Source: Phytophthora sp. 'mugwort' (lineage: Eukaryota > Oomycota > Peronosporomycetes > Peronosporales > Peronosporaceae). From it: DNA of 64,000 nucleotides. The translations under genes and the position numbers were made by a program. The stretch spans positions 1,364,001 to 1,428,000 of the forward strand of contig JAUCEF010000012.1 in assembly GCA_033558025.1 (NCBI GenBank), written 5' to 3'. The notes under the pieces were generated by a model. That model was given only the letters and a program-made list of their open reading frames with translations, made no database searches and was not told the origin of the DNA. Of this stretch, positions 22,145 to 30,920 are shown in pieces (position 1 is the first letter of the stretch; every line of letters starts with the position of its first letter).

Positions 22145-24129
22145 TCAGCGACTTTTCAACTCATCGATTTGCTTTTGCTGGTCATCTACTCTATCAATCA
22201 ATGCCTGAATCATTCTCACGTTATAAGCAGCTAATTTTGAATAATCTACATGAAGCTTTACCCCCTTAGGCTCTAACCATGGATCAGAACTTTGCTCAAG
22301 TTCTGTATCATTATCAGGGATACGAGCGACTAAATCTAAGAATCCTTGATCTAAAACATCCTGAGCGATCAGACCCAATTCTTTTGGCTTATCAGGATGT
22401 TGCTTCCATTTATATGATTTCACTTTCAAGGTCTTGTAAAGACATTCAACACGGCCAATAGGCACATCAACAATATCTTGCTTTAAACGACGATCTAATT
22501 GCATAACCATCGCTTCGCAACCAATATATCCGTTAAATATACCGCATACATTTGTATATGTGATTGGTGTTCCAGTAGCAGTTTCTGTCACTCCAGAGTC
22601 ACTTCTTAGTCGATACACTGTTAATCCTACATTACCTGCACTATTCCATGTATAACTTACAGTATTAGAGACATGGAGAGGGGCTGATGGGGTGACAGTA
22701 GATAATCCAAGACGTCCAGTGTTCGTTAGAGTCATACGAGTTGTCTGATTAGTACCAAATCTTAGGTCATTAGATGTATAAGTCCAATCCAAGTAGCATT
22801 CGTAGATGTTGCATTAGTGCCATTATTGACCTCGATTTGGTTCGATCCTTTAAATGTAAGCATCCTTGTATAGCTACTATCCAAATAATCCGTTCCAGAT
22901 CCAGTAATAGAGAAATATTCATTTGCAGGTGTTGAATTAATGCCTAACTCTGTTAAGCTTCCTACAGTTGTTATATTAGCTTGATTTCCATAAGCTAAAA
23001 ACCCCTTTAGACTACCAGAGCACGTAATATCACCAGATGTTAAAAGGGTTGCTGCTGATATATTTCGACTTGCATCGACGAAAGCAACACTATTGACTTG
23101 ATACCCAGCGAATGCGTTCATCGTTCCGCTACAAGCAATATTACCGATATTTTGGATATGCCTTGAGCTTGTGATAACATCAGTCCCGCTGATTCTGATC
23201 GATCCGAAGTCGCCGAGTGTCCCGCTGACCTTTATCGAACCATTCAGGTTTTGAGCATCAAGAGTGCGGATCGATGCGATATCCTTGTTGATATTAACTA
23301 CGAGAGCTTTAGATGCTACAGCACCACCATAACTGATGCCAACGAATGCCATATGATCAAAATTGAGATACGATCCCAACGATGAGTTCCAGAATTTGAG
23401 GTTAGGTATTTGCAAACCAGTTCCACCAGTATTCAGCGTGAGGTTGGTTAGGATTCCAACAGCCGTAATGCCCGTTTGAGATCCTGAAACAGCTCCAGTC
23501 AGCGTTGTTGCGGATATTGATGATAAACCAGTTAATGATCTACCTGCACCCGTGAATACAAGGTTGCCGCCAATCGTGAGCCCTGATAGCGTCCCAAGTG
23601 AAGTAATATTGGTTTGAGCTCCTGTCGATAGCGTGCCAGATAGTGTAGCTGCCGATACAGCGCCAGAGACATTCAATGCTGAGAGAGTGCCAAGTGAAGT
23701 AATACCAGGCTGCGCCGCGGTCTTTATGGATCCATAAATATTGGTCGCCGTCAGTGATGTAATAGTTCCGATTTCGCCAGATCCTCCAAGAACGAGAGCC
23801 TTTGAGTTTGCGGCTGATCCGGGTGTAATTCCATCTAAGAATGATGGTAGAGTCCCCATGGGAACACCTGCGACCGTCAGAGCGCTGCAACTGACAGTAC
23901 CAAGCCCACTAATATCATTATTGGTTCCAGGAACAAGTGATACGCCTTGTGTAGCTATCCCGGGTGTAATCCCTGATAGGAACGTCAATCGATAATCATT
24001 CTTATCAAGATACAAAGTCTGAGCATACTCATATGACAGATAACCAGACGAATCCAACTTTAGAAAGTAATCGGGATTATAGATGGTTGATGTGAAAATT
24101 GGCTGAGGATAATGAAAACCAGAACTCAT
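22145..24129 (-). pseudogene. Fibre-like protein with C-terminal S74 chaperone domain, one frameshift
   Basis: ATG 24129 starts a repetitive beta-rich protein of about 660 residues. Dozens of short Gly/Ser/Thr/Ile repeats (TSLGTLSALNVSGA, ISATTLTGAVSG) resemble trimeric beta-helix fibres. The frame changes at about 22770-22790. The last 110 residues match the peptidase S74 intramolecular chaperone: DRRLKQDIV, a CLYKTLKVKSYKW strand, ELGLIAQDV and a terminal coiled coil (IQALIDRVDDQQKQIDELK). In related fibres this domain helps trimer folding and then cleaves itself. Here the Ser of the usual SD-RLK site is Leu (TTA at 22496-22498). The gene shares a 50-base divergent promoter with the ATPase. 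A receptor-binding virion fibre is the likely role. Confidence 0.8.
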
Positions 24130-24148
24130 AGTTGTTTTTTGTCTCAAG

Positions 24149-24156
24149 CTATATAG
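24149..24156. promoter_or_regulatory. Palindromic CTATATAG between fibre and ATPase genes
   Basis: The 8-base palindrome lies 19 bases from the fibre ATG (minus, 24129) and 23 bases from the ATPase ATG (plus, 24180). Because it reads the same on both strands it could serve both genes. Matching TATATAG motifs precede other genes of this element. Confidence 0.55.
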
Positions 24157-24179
24157 AACAAGCGATTAAATACACGATC

Positions 24180-24863
24180 ATGAGCGGAATTCCAAACTAT
24201 GGGGCCTCCCTCCCGAAAAAGTTCAAATCGTCAAGCATGGGTGATATACCAGCTCTTGACATTAAAAAGCTGTTCAGGATGGTTGTCCTTGGTCCATCGT
24301 TCAGTGGGAAGAACAATCTATGTATGTTCATCCTCAAGCATTCTCCTCACGTATTTGCACATTTAACGATCATAGCTCGTAATCCTCAGCAAGAATTGTA
24401 TGAGTATCTCCGTGATAAGTTGGAAGATTTCATTACTTTCGCTGACCCCGATACCCCACCGAAAGTTGATCAAGTCCGCCATACGCCAATGAGCTCCAAC
24501 AAACCTGAACTTGTCATCATAGACGACTACAGTAATGATAAGCTACTCCAGAAGAATATCTTCTCACATTATTTTACAAGGGGCCGACATTTCAAGATAT
24601 CCACCATATTCCTTAGCCACAGCTACTTTGCTACTGATAAGATGATTCGCTTGAATTCAGAGTACGTGGCGATCCTAAAAGCTAATTCGAAGCGTGATTT
24701 ACAGATGGTGGTCAAGGACTTCAATATCAAGGGGGTAGATGATCGCTCGATCGTCTATTACTACAACAAAGCCACTGAGCAAAAGGGACAGATGTTATTC
24801 ATCGACTCGGTGAAGGGTCAAATCAGGTACAACTTTGATAGACCTATTGCGATGGAAGAGTAA
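24180..24863 (+). CDS. Genome-packaging ATPase (FtsK/HerA, A32-like)
   Basis: An intact ORF of 227 residues. The P-loop is VLGPSFSGKNNLC near residue 36; the Lys is kept, but the usual Thr/Ser after it is Asn (AAC at 24312-24314). The Walker B strand is ELVIIDDY near residue 107. A FTRGRHFKISTIFLSHSYF block near residue 132 matches the sensor region of A32-type packaging ATPases. The length is typical of Polinton and virophage ATPases. These enzymes pump the genome into the capsid. The Asn substitution probably weakens Mg/ATP binding, so this copy may be impaired even though its frame is open. Confidence 0.88.
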   Translation: MSGIPNYGASLPKKFKSSSMGDIPALDIKKLFRMVVLGPSFSGKNNLCMFILKHSPHVFAHLTIIARNPQQELYEYLRDKLEDFITFADPDTPPKVDQVRHTPMSSNKPELVIIDDYSNDKLLQKNIFSHYFTRGRHFKISTIFLSHSYFATDKMIRLNSEYVAILKANSKRDLQMVVKDFNIKGVDDRSIVYYYNKATEQKGQMLFIDSVKGQIRYNFDRPIAMEE

Positions 24864-24909
24864 TTCCATTTAATCAATCAGAAATATGCTTAGCATCATA
24901 TAATTAACG

Positions 24910-25796
24910 ATGTCAAGTTTCATCAAAATCGACAGTACCAACCTCGTACAAGATGGATACAATTCCACTTGGAAATATCAATTCCCTGGATCGGCTGCTG
25001 ACATCCATGGAGCTGTTTGTGCTGTTCAATCAATCAGCATGTACAACTCGGAATATAACATAGATGCGATGCAATTTCAGAATACTTTATTCAAAATCGA
25101 AGTGCCAACGGCGGCTACTACATCTACGATAAGTATGAATCTACAAGATGGTATATATCAATACACAAATATTAACGCAAGCATCCAAGCTGCTTGATTA
25201 GAGCTGGTGCATATCTGATCGATAGCGAAGGGAATAACGTTTTCTATATCCAATTGATTCAAAACAGTGTCTATTACGCTGCTCAGATCGATTTCTCGCC
25301 TACTCCTACTTCCCTCCCATCAGGATATACAAGATCCGCTACTGGGCTTTATTCCGTTTCTGGTACTGGTTTGCCTACAACTACACGCGTGCCTCGTCTG
25401 ATTATTGACAATGCTGAGTTTGGTAAGGTTCTTGGTCTTGTTTCAGGAACGTATCCCGCTGCATCGGCTACTGTTGCAAGCACTCAGCTATCAAATATCA
25501 TTCCTCAAGCTCATCCAACGAGCTCATACATCGTTCGTTGTGATCTTATAAAAAATGAGTACGTCGCCTCGGGTGATATTCTAAGTGCGTTTGATAGAGG
25601 TGATGCCCCAATTGGAAAGTTGATTAATTATAAACCAAGTCAATATGCTTGGATGAACTGCCACAATGGCTCTCGCTCTACGATCACAATTAGCATTTAC
25701 AATCAGGATGATAAGAAAGTAATCTTTCGTGTTACATCAGTATCGATCATGCTTCTAATTCGTCCAAAAAATAAGCTGATGATATATTTGTTTTAG
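24910..25796 (+). pseudogene. Polinton minor capsid protein (penton, single jelly roll), one frameshift
   Basis: Two pieces (24910-25197 and 25194-25796) overlap by four bases, so one base is gained or lost near 25190. The total would be about 295 residues. The N-terminus SSFIKIDSTN...WKYQFPGSAADIHG and the C-terminal IKNEYVASGDILSAF, IGKLINYKPSQYAWM, ITISIYNQDD and IMLLIRPKN blocks follow the penton/minor capsid proteins of Polintons and virophages. It lies between the ATPase and the convergent pVI-like gene, overlapping the latter's stop by four bases. Minor capsid pentamers close the twelve vertices of the icosahedral shell. Confidence 0.8.
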
Positions 25797-26554
25797 AAAG
25801 TAAAACTTCCAGCTGCCATAGCCTTCTTTCTCATAGCTCGAATCTTAGCCATGTGATCCTTAGCCTCTTGACTACCCTTTACAATTTTTTTGGGCTTGGG
25901 CTTGGCTACACCAACGCCGTATCGTCTCTTTACTTCTCCTCGGATAGACTTGATTAGGTTTTCATGCTCAGGCTTAGTCGCCTTGGATAGTAGGTACTTC
26001 TCTCCTGCATCAACTGCATCAGTTAGAACCCCCCTTCGTTTAGCGTAAGATAGAGCTCGCTTAGCTTCCTTCTTCACATCAGTCATAGTTAGTTTTCCTC
26101 CTTCCTTATCAGAGTCGCTGTCATAGACACCAATACCCGTCATGGAACGAATGGCTGCTCTTGCGGGGATAGCCGCCGATGGCTGACCTGCATATGTTGC
26201 AAGAGCGGGAACTGCAAAATCAGCTGCTCTACTAAGTAATCCTGAGTCTTTGGCGAACTTAAAAGCTGATTTGATACCTCCCCATACCTTAGACCAAATA
26301 CTCGCTCCGTGCATGCCTCCACCATTCATATGCTTGAATGGATAGCCGATTTCCTTCTTTGTGATAGTCAGTCGCGTTACTTTCCCCGCTTTAGCAGCCT
26401 TGACTGCCTTAGCGTAGCTCTCGGGATGTAGATGTAGTGTAGCTCCGCTTCCGCTTAGATCATCTTTCGACAGCGTTAGTGTTCCTGTCTTGAACGCTCG
26501 CTTGAGCTTCGCTTCGGGGATAGCTGATGAAACTGATAACTCCTTGAAAGTCAT
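25793..26554 (-). CDS. pVI-like internal virion protein
   Basis: An intact 253-residue ORF from ATG 26554. The N-terminal part has LKRAFKTGTLTLSKDDL, then HLHPESYAKAVKAAKAGKVT and LTITKKEIGYPFKHMNGGG. This is a layout seen in Polinton and Polinton-like virus proteins, where a basic module leads to a Gly-rich linker. An amphipathic helix follows (ASIWSKVWGGIKSAFKFAKD) and then an Ala-rich stretch, similar in layout to adenovirus pVI, whose amphipathic helix disrupts membranes. The C-terminus is very basic (KPKPKKIVKGSQE). GGG, GIG and GVG sites could be protease targets. The gene is divergent from MCP and follows the protease on the same strand with a 2-base gap. Confidence 0.65.
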   Translation of the reverse strand: MTFKELSVSSAIPEAKLKRAFKTGTLTLSKDDLSGSGATLHLHPESYAKAVKAAKAGKVTRLTITKKEIGYPFKHMNGGGMHGASIWSKVWGGIKSAFKFAKDSGLLSRAADFAVPALATYAGQPSAAIPARAAIRSMTGIGVYDSDSDKEGGKLTMTDVKKEAKRALSYAKRRGVLTDAVDAGEKYLLSKATKPEHENLIKSIRGEVKRRYGVGVAKPKPKKIVKGSQEAKDHMAKIRAMRKKAMAAGSFTF

Positions 26555-26556
26555 GG

Positions 26557-26937
26557 TTATATTATTGTCAGGTTTAAATCCTTCATCTTTGAAAATAGTT
26601 GTGGTTTCTTGTGTTGCTTGGAATTGAGCCAAAGGATACAAAATGGTCCGCAATAATCTCCATAAGTCCCTTGATATTGCTTGGGGTTGTATCTTCCAAT
26701 TCCATACTTAGTAGGGCCTGCTTCACCCATACTATCGAAATACTCACCGTTATGAACTGCCGTCCAATGGCCTACATTAAGATTAGGTGGTCGTAGTAGA
26801 ATGAGGTATGATCCTTTCTTCGAAATTGGTTTCGTTATTTCACTTGATTCATAGATATCATCAAGATGAACCCCAATTATTTTCGATAGTTCGAATAATT
26901 CATGGTCGGATGTGATGGGCTTGATAAGATGGCTCAT
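26557..26937 (-). CDS. Adenovirus-type cysteine protease (Maverick protease)
   Basis: An intact 126-residue ORF from ATG 26937. Catalytic residues are in family order: His in NVGHWTAV (residue about 70), Asp in EYFDSMG (about 80), Gln in KQYQGTYG (about 103) and Cys in DYCGPFCILW (about 112). The length fits Polinton proteases, which are shorter than the adenovirus enzyme. The protease processes capsid and internal proteins during virion maturation. It is divergent from MCP across 48 bases and is followed at once by the pVI-like gene, a likely substrate. Confidence 0.88.
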   Translation of the reverse strand: MSHLIKPITSDHELFELSKIIGVHLDDIYESSEITKPISKKGSYLILLRPPNLNVGHWTAVHNGEYFDSMGEAGPTKYGIGRYNPKQYQGTYGDYCGPFCILWLNSKQHKKPQLFSKMKDLNLTII

Positions 26938-26969
26938 AATATTTAATTTCCTGAAAAGTATATTAGAAA

Positions 26970-26977
26970 CCATATAG
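26970..26977. promoter_or_regulatory. CCATATAG motif between protease and MCP
   Basis: It lies eight bases before the MCP ATG (26986) and 32 bases from the protease ATG (26937). On the plus strand it reads CATATAG; the opposite strand reads CTATATGG. It is the second divergent pair of the element with this motif. Confidence 0.5.
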
Positions 26978-26985
26978 ATTCAACG

Positions 26986-28705
26986 ATGAGTGAAACTCAA
27001 CTATCCGACCAATATTTGTACCAGAGTTCGCTCAAGAGCGATCCTGAGATCAAGGTATCTTCCGGCAAGCGTGTCCCGTTTGTTATTGATCTGAATCAGG
27101 GTTCATACCAGAATGGTGTCATTACCATTGATGCAACTGCTCAGCTTAATGGTTCTGAGGGATTCGCATGTCTTCGCGATGCTTACCTCATGCTCCCATA
27201 CAAGGTATCGATGAAGAATGGTGGTACCGCTCAGACCGCTGCTGCCAATCGTTTCTGTGCTACTCTAAAGTGCGGCAACTGGAATGTCATCGATAGCATG
27301 TCGCTTGAGCTCAATGGTAAGACCATTATCAGTATGGCTGACTACAAGCTGTTTTGGAACAATATTCGTGCTCAGACAGGTTATAGTCCTCAGTACGTTG
27401 AAAAGCATGGTGCTGAGTCGTTCCTTTTCCCCGATTCCGCTCAGTCCGTTTCATACAGCTCTGCTACAAGCTCGACTACCGGTGATGGATACAGCAACAC
27501 TACTGCATTCACGTCTTCTTTCGCTACCACTGGTCCCGCCGGTGGCGCCTCTATCCCCAATGATGGTCTCGTTAAGCGTCTTCTATCGAACCCTCCTACC
27601 GCTGGTGCTGATTTCTCTACTTCGTGGCCTTCGGTAGGTGCGGCGGCTGCTTCTACTACCATTGCTAACCAAACTGCTCGCGGTGCTTTCGTTGCTGGCT
27701 CTAACGCTGCTGATGCGATCATGGGAACGTGGAACTACATGCTCAAGATCAAGCTAACTGACCTCCATCCTATCTTCAAGGATCTTGACTTGATGGCCAA
27801 TCCTCAAATTCGCCTTCGCTTCCGCGTCAATCAGGGTACTTCCGCTGTCGCTGTAAGCGCTGCTAAGGGTTTGTCTCTAACAAGTACAACTCTTGCAAGT
27901 GGTAATGTATGCCCTGTTATGCTTGCGGCTACCTCCACTGGTAATCCTATGGCTGGTGTCATCGCTAATTCCGCTCCATTCAGTATTTCCTGGGGCGCTG
28001 TAGTCAATGCCCTTGAACCCAATATTGATGGAACTTACATGCCTTTCACCACTTCTCGTCTGTATGTACCGTTCGTACATCTTGAGAACCCTCAGGCTAT
28101 TATTTCCAAGCCTGTTAAGAAAATTCGATACAATGACTGCTATGCTCAGTGGTTCTATCAGCGTGCTGCTGTTGGTAAGCAAGCGACTCAGCATAATGCT
28201 GCATTCGATCTCCAACTGTCGGCGTCTGTTAAAAATGCCAAATACATTATTCTTCTTCCTTTCGCTGAACAGACGGGTAGCTTTGCTTCCGCCGCTGTAC
28301 AGCAATTTCAGAGTCCTTTCGATTCGGCTCCGTGGTCGCTTCACCCGGGATCGTCTATTCGCAACTTCAACGTTCGTATCGGATCTCATCAGACGGTTCG
28401 ATATCAGCCATGACTATGACTTCCACCACTTTCACAATGAACTGGCTAAGATTGGATCGATAAATGGTGATTTGACTCCTGAGCTGGTGAATGGTCTTCT
28501 TGACTATCAGACGTGGTCGCTAACTAACCGCGTTCTCATTGCTGATGTCAGTCGTCTGACTGAGCGTGATATTCCTCAGGCTATTCAGGTACAAGGCATA
28601 ATCGCAGGATGCCAAGGAACAAATATGCTCGTACTGGTTGTGAGTGAGCAAGAGCTATCTTACGATCGCCTAACGGGTGAGATTTCAGATTTTACCACAG
28701 CTTAA
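26986..28705 (+). pseudogene. Polinton major capsid protein (double jelly roll), one frameshift
   Basis: The first frame (26986-28413, 475 residues) carries the bulk of the protein. The last 95-100 residues (DYDFHHFHNELAKIG...LLDYQTWSLTNRVLIADVSRL...IQVQG...LVVSEQEL) are in another frame ending at 28705, so one base is gained or lost near 28405. The total would be about 570 residues. The start SDQYLYQSSLKSDPEIKVSSGKRVPFVIDL, the EGFACLRDAYLMLP block, the MSLELNGK block and the C-terminal IADVSRL...VQ ending fit Polinton major capsid proteins. Its place beside the protease and minor capsid gene supports this. It would build the icosahedral shell. Confidence 0.85.
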
Positions 28706-28724
28706 ATTTAAAATTTTTTTTTTC

Positions 28725-29027
28725 TTAGCTTAACTCTTTCAGTAGCTTAGGACACTTTTCAATAACGAATTGGTTCTTGCGAAGGTAATCGATATATCCT
28801 GGATTCATTCGACTGATCTGCTTGAGGGTCTTACCTCGATACTTACCCCAAGTCATCATGTAAGAGTTATCATCAGTCAGAAACTTGCTGTGGAGAAATA
28901 TCTTGATTTCATCACTAATAATTTGATTGGGTTGATTGAAAACCCAACGACAGTAGCCGGGATCACTATCATAGACCTCTTCAATGGTCTTACCTTTGTA
29001 TTTTCCGAAAGTTAGTTCGTTCGACAT
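28725..29027 (-). CDS. Small protein with two ExoX-C-like repeats (100 aa)
   Basis: An intact ORF from ATG 29027. It consists of two copies of a module of about 45 residues: FGKYKGKTIEEVYDSDPGYC at residues 7-26 and WGKYRGKTLKQISRMNPGYI at residues 59-78. The (F/W)GKYxGKT...(D/N)PGY pattern is the C-terminal domain found after some ExoX-type exonucleases and as stand-alone proteins in DNA viruses. No nuclease domain is present. A TATATAG motif on the coding strand lies about 20 bases upstream (29046-29052). The role is probably DNA binding. It is the last gene before the right inverted repeat. Confidence 0.65.
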   Translation of the reverse strand: MSNELTFGKYKGKTIEEVYDSDPGYCRWVFNQPNQIISDEIKIFLHSKFLTDDNSYMMTWGKYRGKTLKQISRMNPGYIDYLRKNQFVIEKCPKLLKELS

Positions 29028-29045
29028 GTTATCAGTGGGGTGTAT

Positions 29046-29052
29046 CTATATA
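29046..29052 (-). promoter_or_regulatory. TATATAG motif upstream of the ExoX-C-like gene
   Basis: On the minus strand the motif reads TATATAG, 18 bases before the ATG at 29027. It matches the motifs upstream of the other Polinton genes. Confidence 0.5.
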
Positions 29053-29120
29053 CATACCCCCTTTTAAATTTTTGGGACTTTTTTTAATAATTCAGAAATT
29101 ACCGACAGTGCGATCTTAGT

Positions 29121-29284
29121 GCTTGAGCGGATCTGAAACCACCCTAAGATCCAAAAGGCGTTGCATTCGCTCTCAGGTGGTCGAGAGGTTGCGTCGTCAA
29201 AATAGCAGCTGGTCCGAAAGAATTCTTGGTGGTAAATTACGGTAAGGAAAAAACTGCCGGCGTAATGTTCCAAGTATTACTACT
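29121..29284 (-). repeat. Polinton terminal inverted repeat, right
   Basis: Inverted copy of 11189-11364. It is shorter by about 12 bases because of a gap in the middle. The outer 23 bases are identical. Confidence 0.92.
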
Positions 29285-29290
29285 GCCACT
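29285..29290. repeat. Target-site duplication, right copy (GCCACT)
   Basis: Identical to 11183-11188. It encodes Ala-Thr of the MEATG block in the interrupted START gene. Confidence 0.92.
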
Positions 29291-29932
29291 GGCACGTTAC
29301 GGATGAAGGAGGGGGAACGCATTGGCTACCACATTCAGCACTCCATTGGACTCCCTCAAGCCCCCGAGCTGCCTACTCTCGTCCGTGGCAACCGCCATTT
29401 ATGTGCGTTCTTTCGTCAGTACCGTGATCTCTCTGTCGAAGTGTACGCCACTGGAGCGTGTGATCCGGGAGGTCCCATACTGAAGTCGCTGCTGCTGCAC
29501 CCGCTCGCTTCCATGCTCTTGTCGTGCACTGAATACGCTCACTGCGGTGAGATGAAGAAGTTGACGTGGATCATGCAGCACCGCAACGCCCACAAGAAAC
29601 AAATGGGCATTCAGCGCAACGACGACAAGTGCGTGAGTTGTTCATCGACTGTCAGTCATAGTCGCATTGGCAAGTTGAGCACTACACGCGGGTCGTGCAA
29701 GCTCTGCTTCAACGCAGTGTGTCGGTCCTGTCGTGTCCGCAAACTGCTCACATTCATGGAGCCCGATCTCAAGTACGAGAAGCGCAAGGTGACATTCTGT
29801 CCAGTTTGCATTAAAGACGCGCTCCAAGTCAGTGCTCTGCAAGTTGCCAGAAGCCAGACCTTGGCTCCGAGGAAGCTTGGTAGGTACCATTCTGACAGCG
29901 AGTTTTCGGCCACGTCTTCATCGGATGAATGA
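29291..29932 (+). pseudogene. START/FYVE-like gene, 3' half (after Polinton)
   Basis: This continues the reading frame of 10669-11188 across the duplicated GCCACT. The rest of the START-like domain is visible (EGERIGYHIQHSIGLPQAPEL, VRGNRHLCAFFRQYRDLSVEVYA). It is followed by AHCGEMKKLTWIMQHR and a FYVE-like zinc finger with four Cys pairs: CVSC, CKLC, CRSCRVRK and CPVC. A Ser-rich acidic tail ends the protein. This half shows no stop or shift and still looks like its paralogues, which suggests the insertion is not very old. FYVE-type fingers bind membrane phosphoinositides. Confidence 0.85.
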
Positions 29933-30920
29933 GGGCTAGAGTCGACGAAGTTCCAGTTAGTTTTTTCATGCATACATATTTATTGTAAGTGTCGCTTTAC
30001 TGCGAATTTTAAATTTATTGATCTTTCTCGAATTTTCCAACTTATTTCGGATTTTGTTCGGACACAAAAATATAGATTACGAGTGTGTTTCCCAATTTTC
30101 AAACGATCAACTGTTTGACCGACACAACTTCTTTATCCTCTGTGTGTTCTCTATCTCATTCTCTTTTCCTGTGCTGCCTGCCGCTCTCGCGATCCCATTT
30201 TCTTCACCAGTTTACTTTATCGTCGCTGTCAAGATGGCTATCGACCAAAGCATGAATCCGAACGACTATGCTGAAAAGTGGAGTTAAAACGAAAGCAAAT
30301 TCAGTACACAAAGACTGTGGTACAGCTGCAAGTTATCATACCTTAATGAGCTTAAAAAAAAAGCAGCGCACCAGAGGTTTAGCAAAAGCTAAATTAATGC
30401 ATCACTGGTATACCGGTGTGACCAGCACGTACAAGTTGTGGCACCGATATGACATCGGTATACCGCTTTCAAGAGCAGGATTACATCTGTATACCGGTGT
30501 TTTTGTGCTGCTTGGACTGTACATCTAGCATAAAATGTGTTTTCTACGGTACGATTTTATAATTTAATTAAAAATTTGGTACAGTAATGAGTTTTCTACA
30601 GTAGGTATTTTCTATATTGGATCTTTCATCTATTTTGCGTAAAATTTAAATTAACAGGCTAGCACTAACTAGTTTGATTGTGTACGTACTTGGCCCAAAA
30701 CGTCGTGTAATTATGGGTAACCATAATTAACCACAAATAGCGTGTAAGGATAATAGGGACGGAAATCCAGCGGTAAAATTCTAATAGCTCTTCTTACGTT
30801 AACAGGTCGAATATACGGATGACTTCAGTTCCGTTATGATCGGCTCGTTTCCTTGGTACATTTGTCTTTATGCGTGCTGAATAATGTTAATTAGTTAGAT
30901 TGATCTACCTACTACTTGGT
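29933..30920. other. Intergenic region between convergent START/FYVE genes
   Basis: AT-rich with no supported gene. GGTATACC-type palindromes occur three times between 30410 and 30502 (TATACCGGTGT twice and GGTATACCG once), possibly part of a small decayed repeat. Confidence 0.4.

Larger units (their letters stand above)
11189..29284. mobile_element. Polinton/Maverick element (18,096 bp), nearly complete
   Basis: It is bounded by terminal inverted repeats beginning AGTAGTAATACTTGGAACAT on both ends and by the 6-bp duplication GCCACT. The gene set is diagnostic: protein-primed PolB, retroviral-type integrase, packaging ATPase, adenovirus-like protease, double-jelly-roll major capsid protein and minor capsid protein. 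Extra genes are a Uma2-type nuclease with a zinc finger, an S74-domain fibre, a DUF5754-like protein and an ExoX-C-like protein. The internal region from about 12780 to 29050 is visibly more AT-rich than host genes. Seven or more genes carry frameshifts, so this copy is probably not autonomous. Such elements are related to virophages and adenoviruses and may form virions. Confidence 0.95.

Noticed and set aside
13131..28705. Separate short genes for each PolB, capsid and integrase piece
   Set aside because: Pieces overlap at junctions and split single conserved domains, so they are one broken gene each.
11189..29284. Free virophage or giant-virus contig instead of an integrated element
   Set aside because: Target duplication and host gene halves on both sides show integration.
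29303..29932. Independent short FYVE-like gene
   Set aside because: It continues the START domain begun at 10669-11188 exactly at the Polinton target site.
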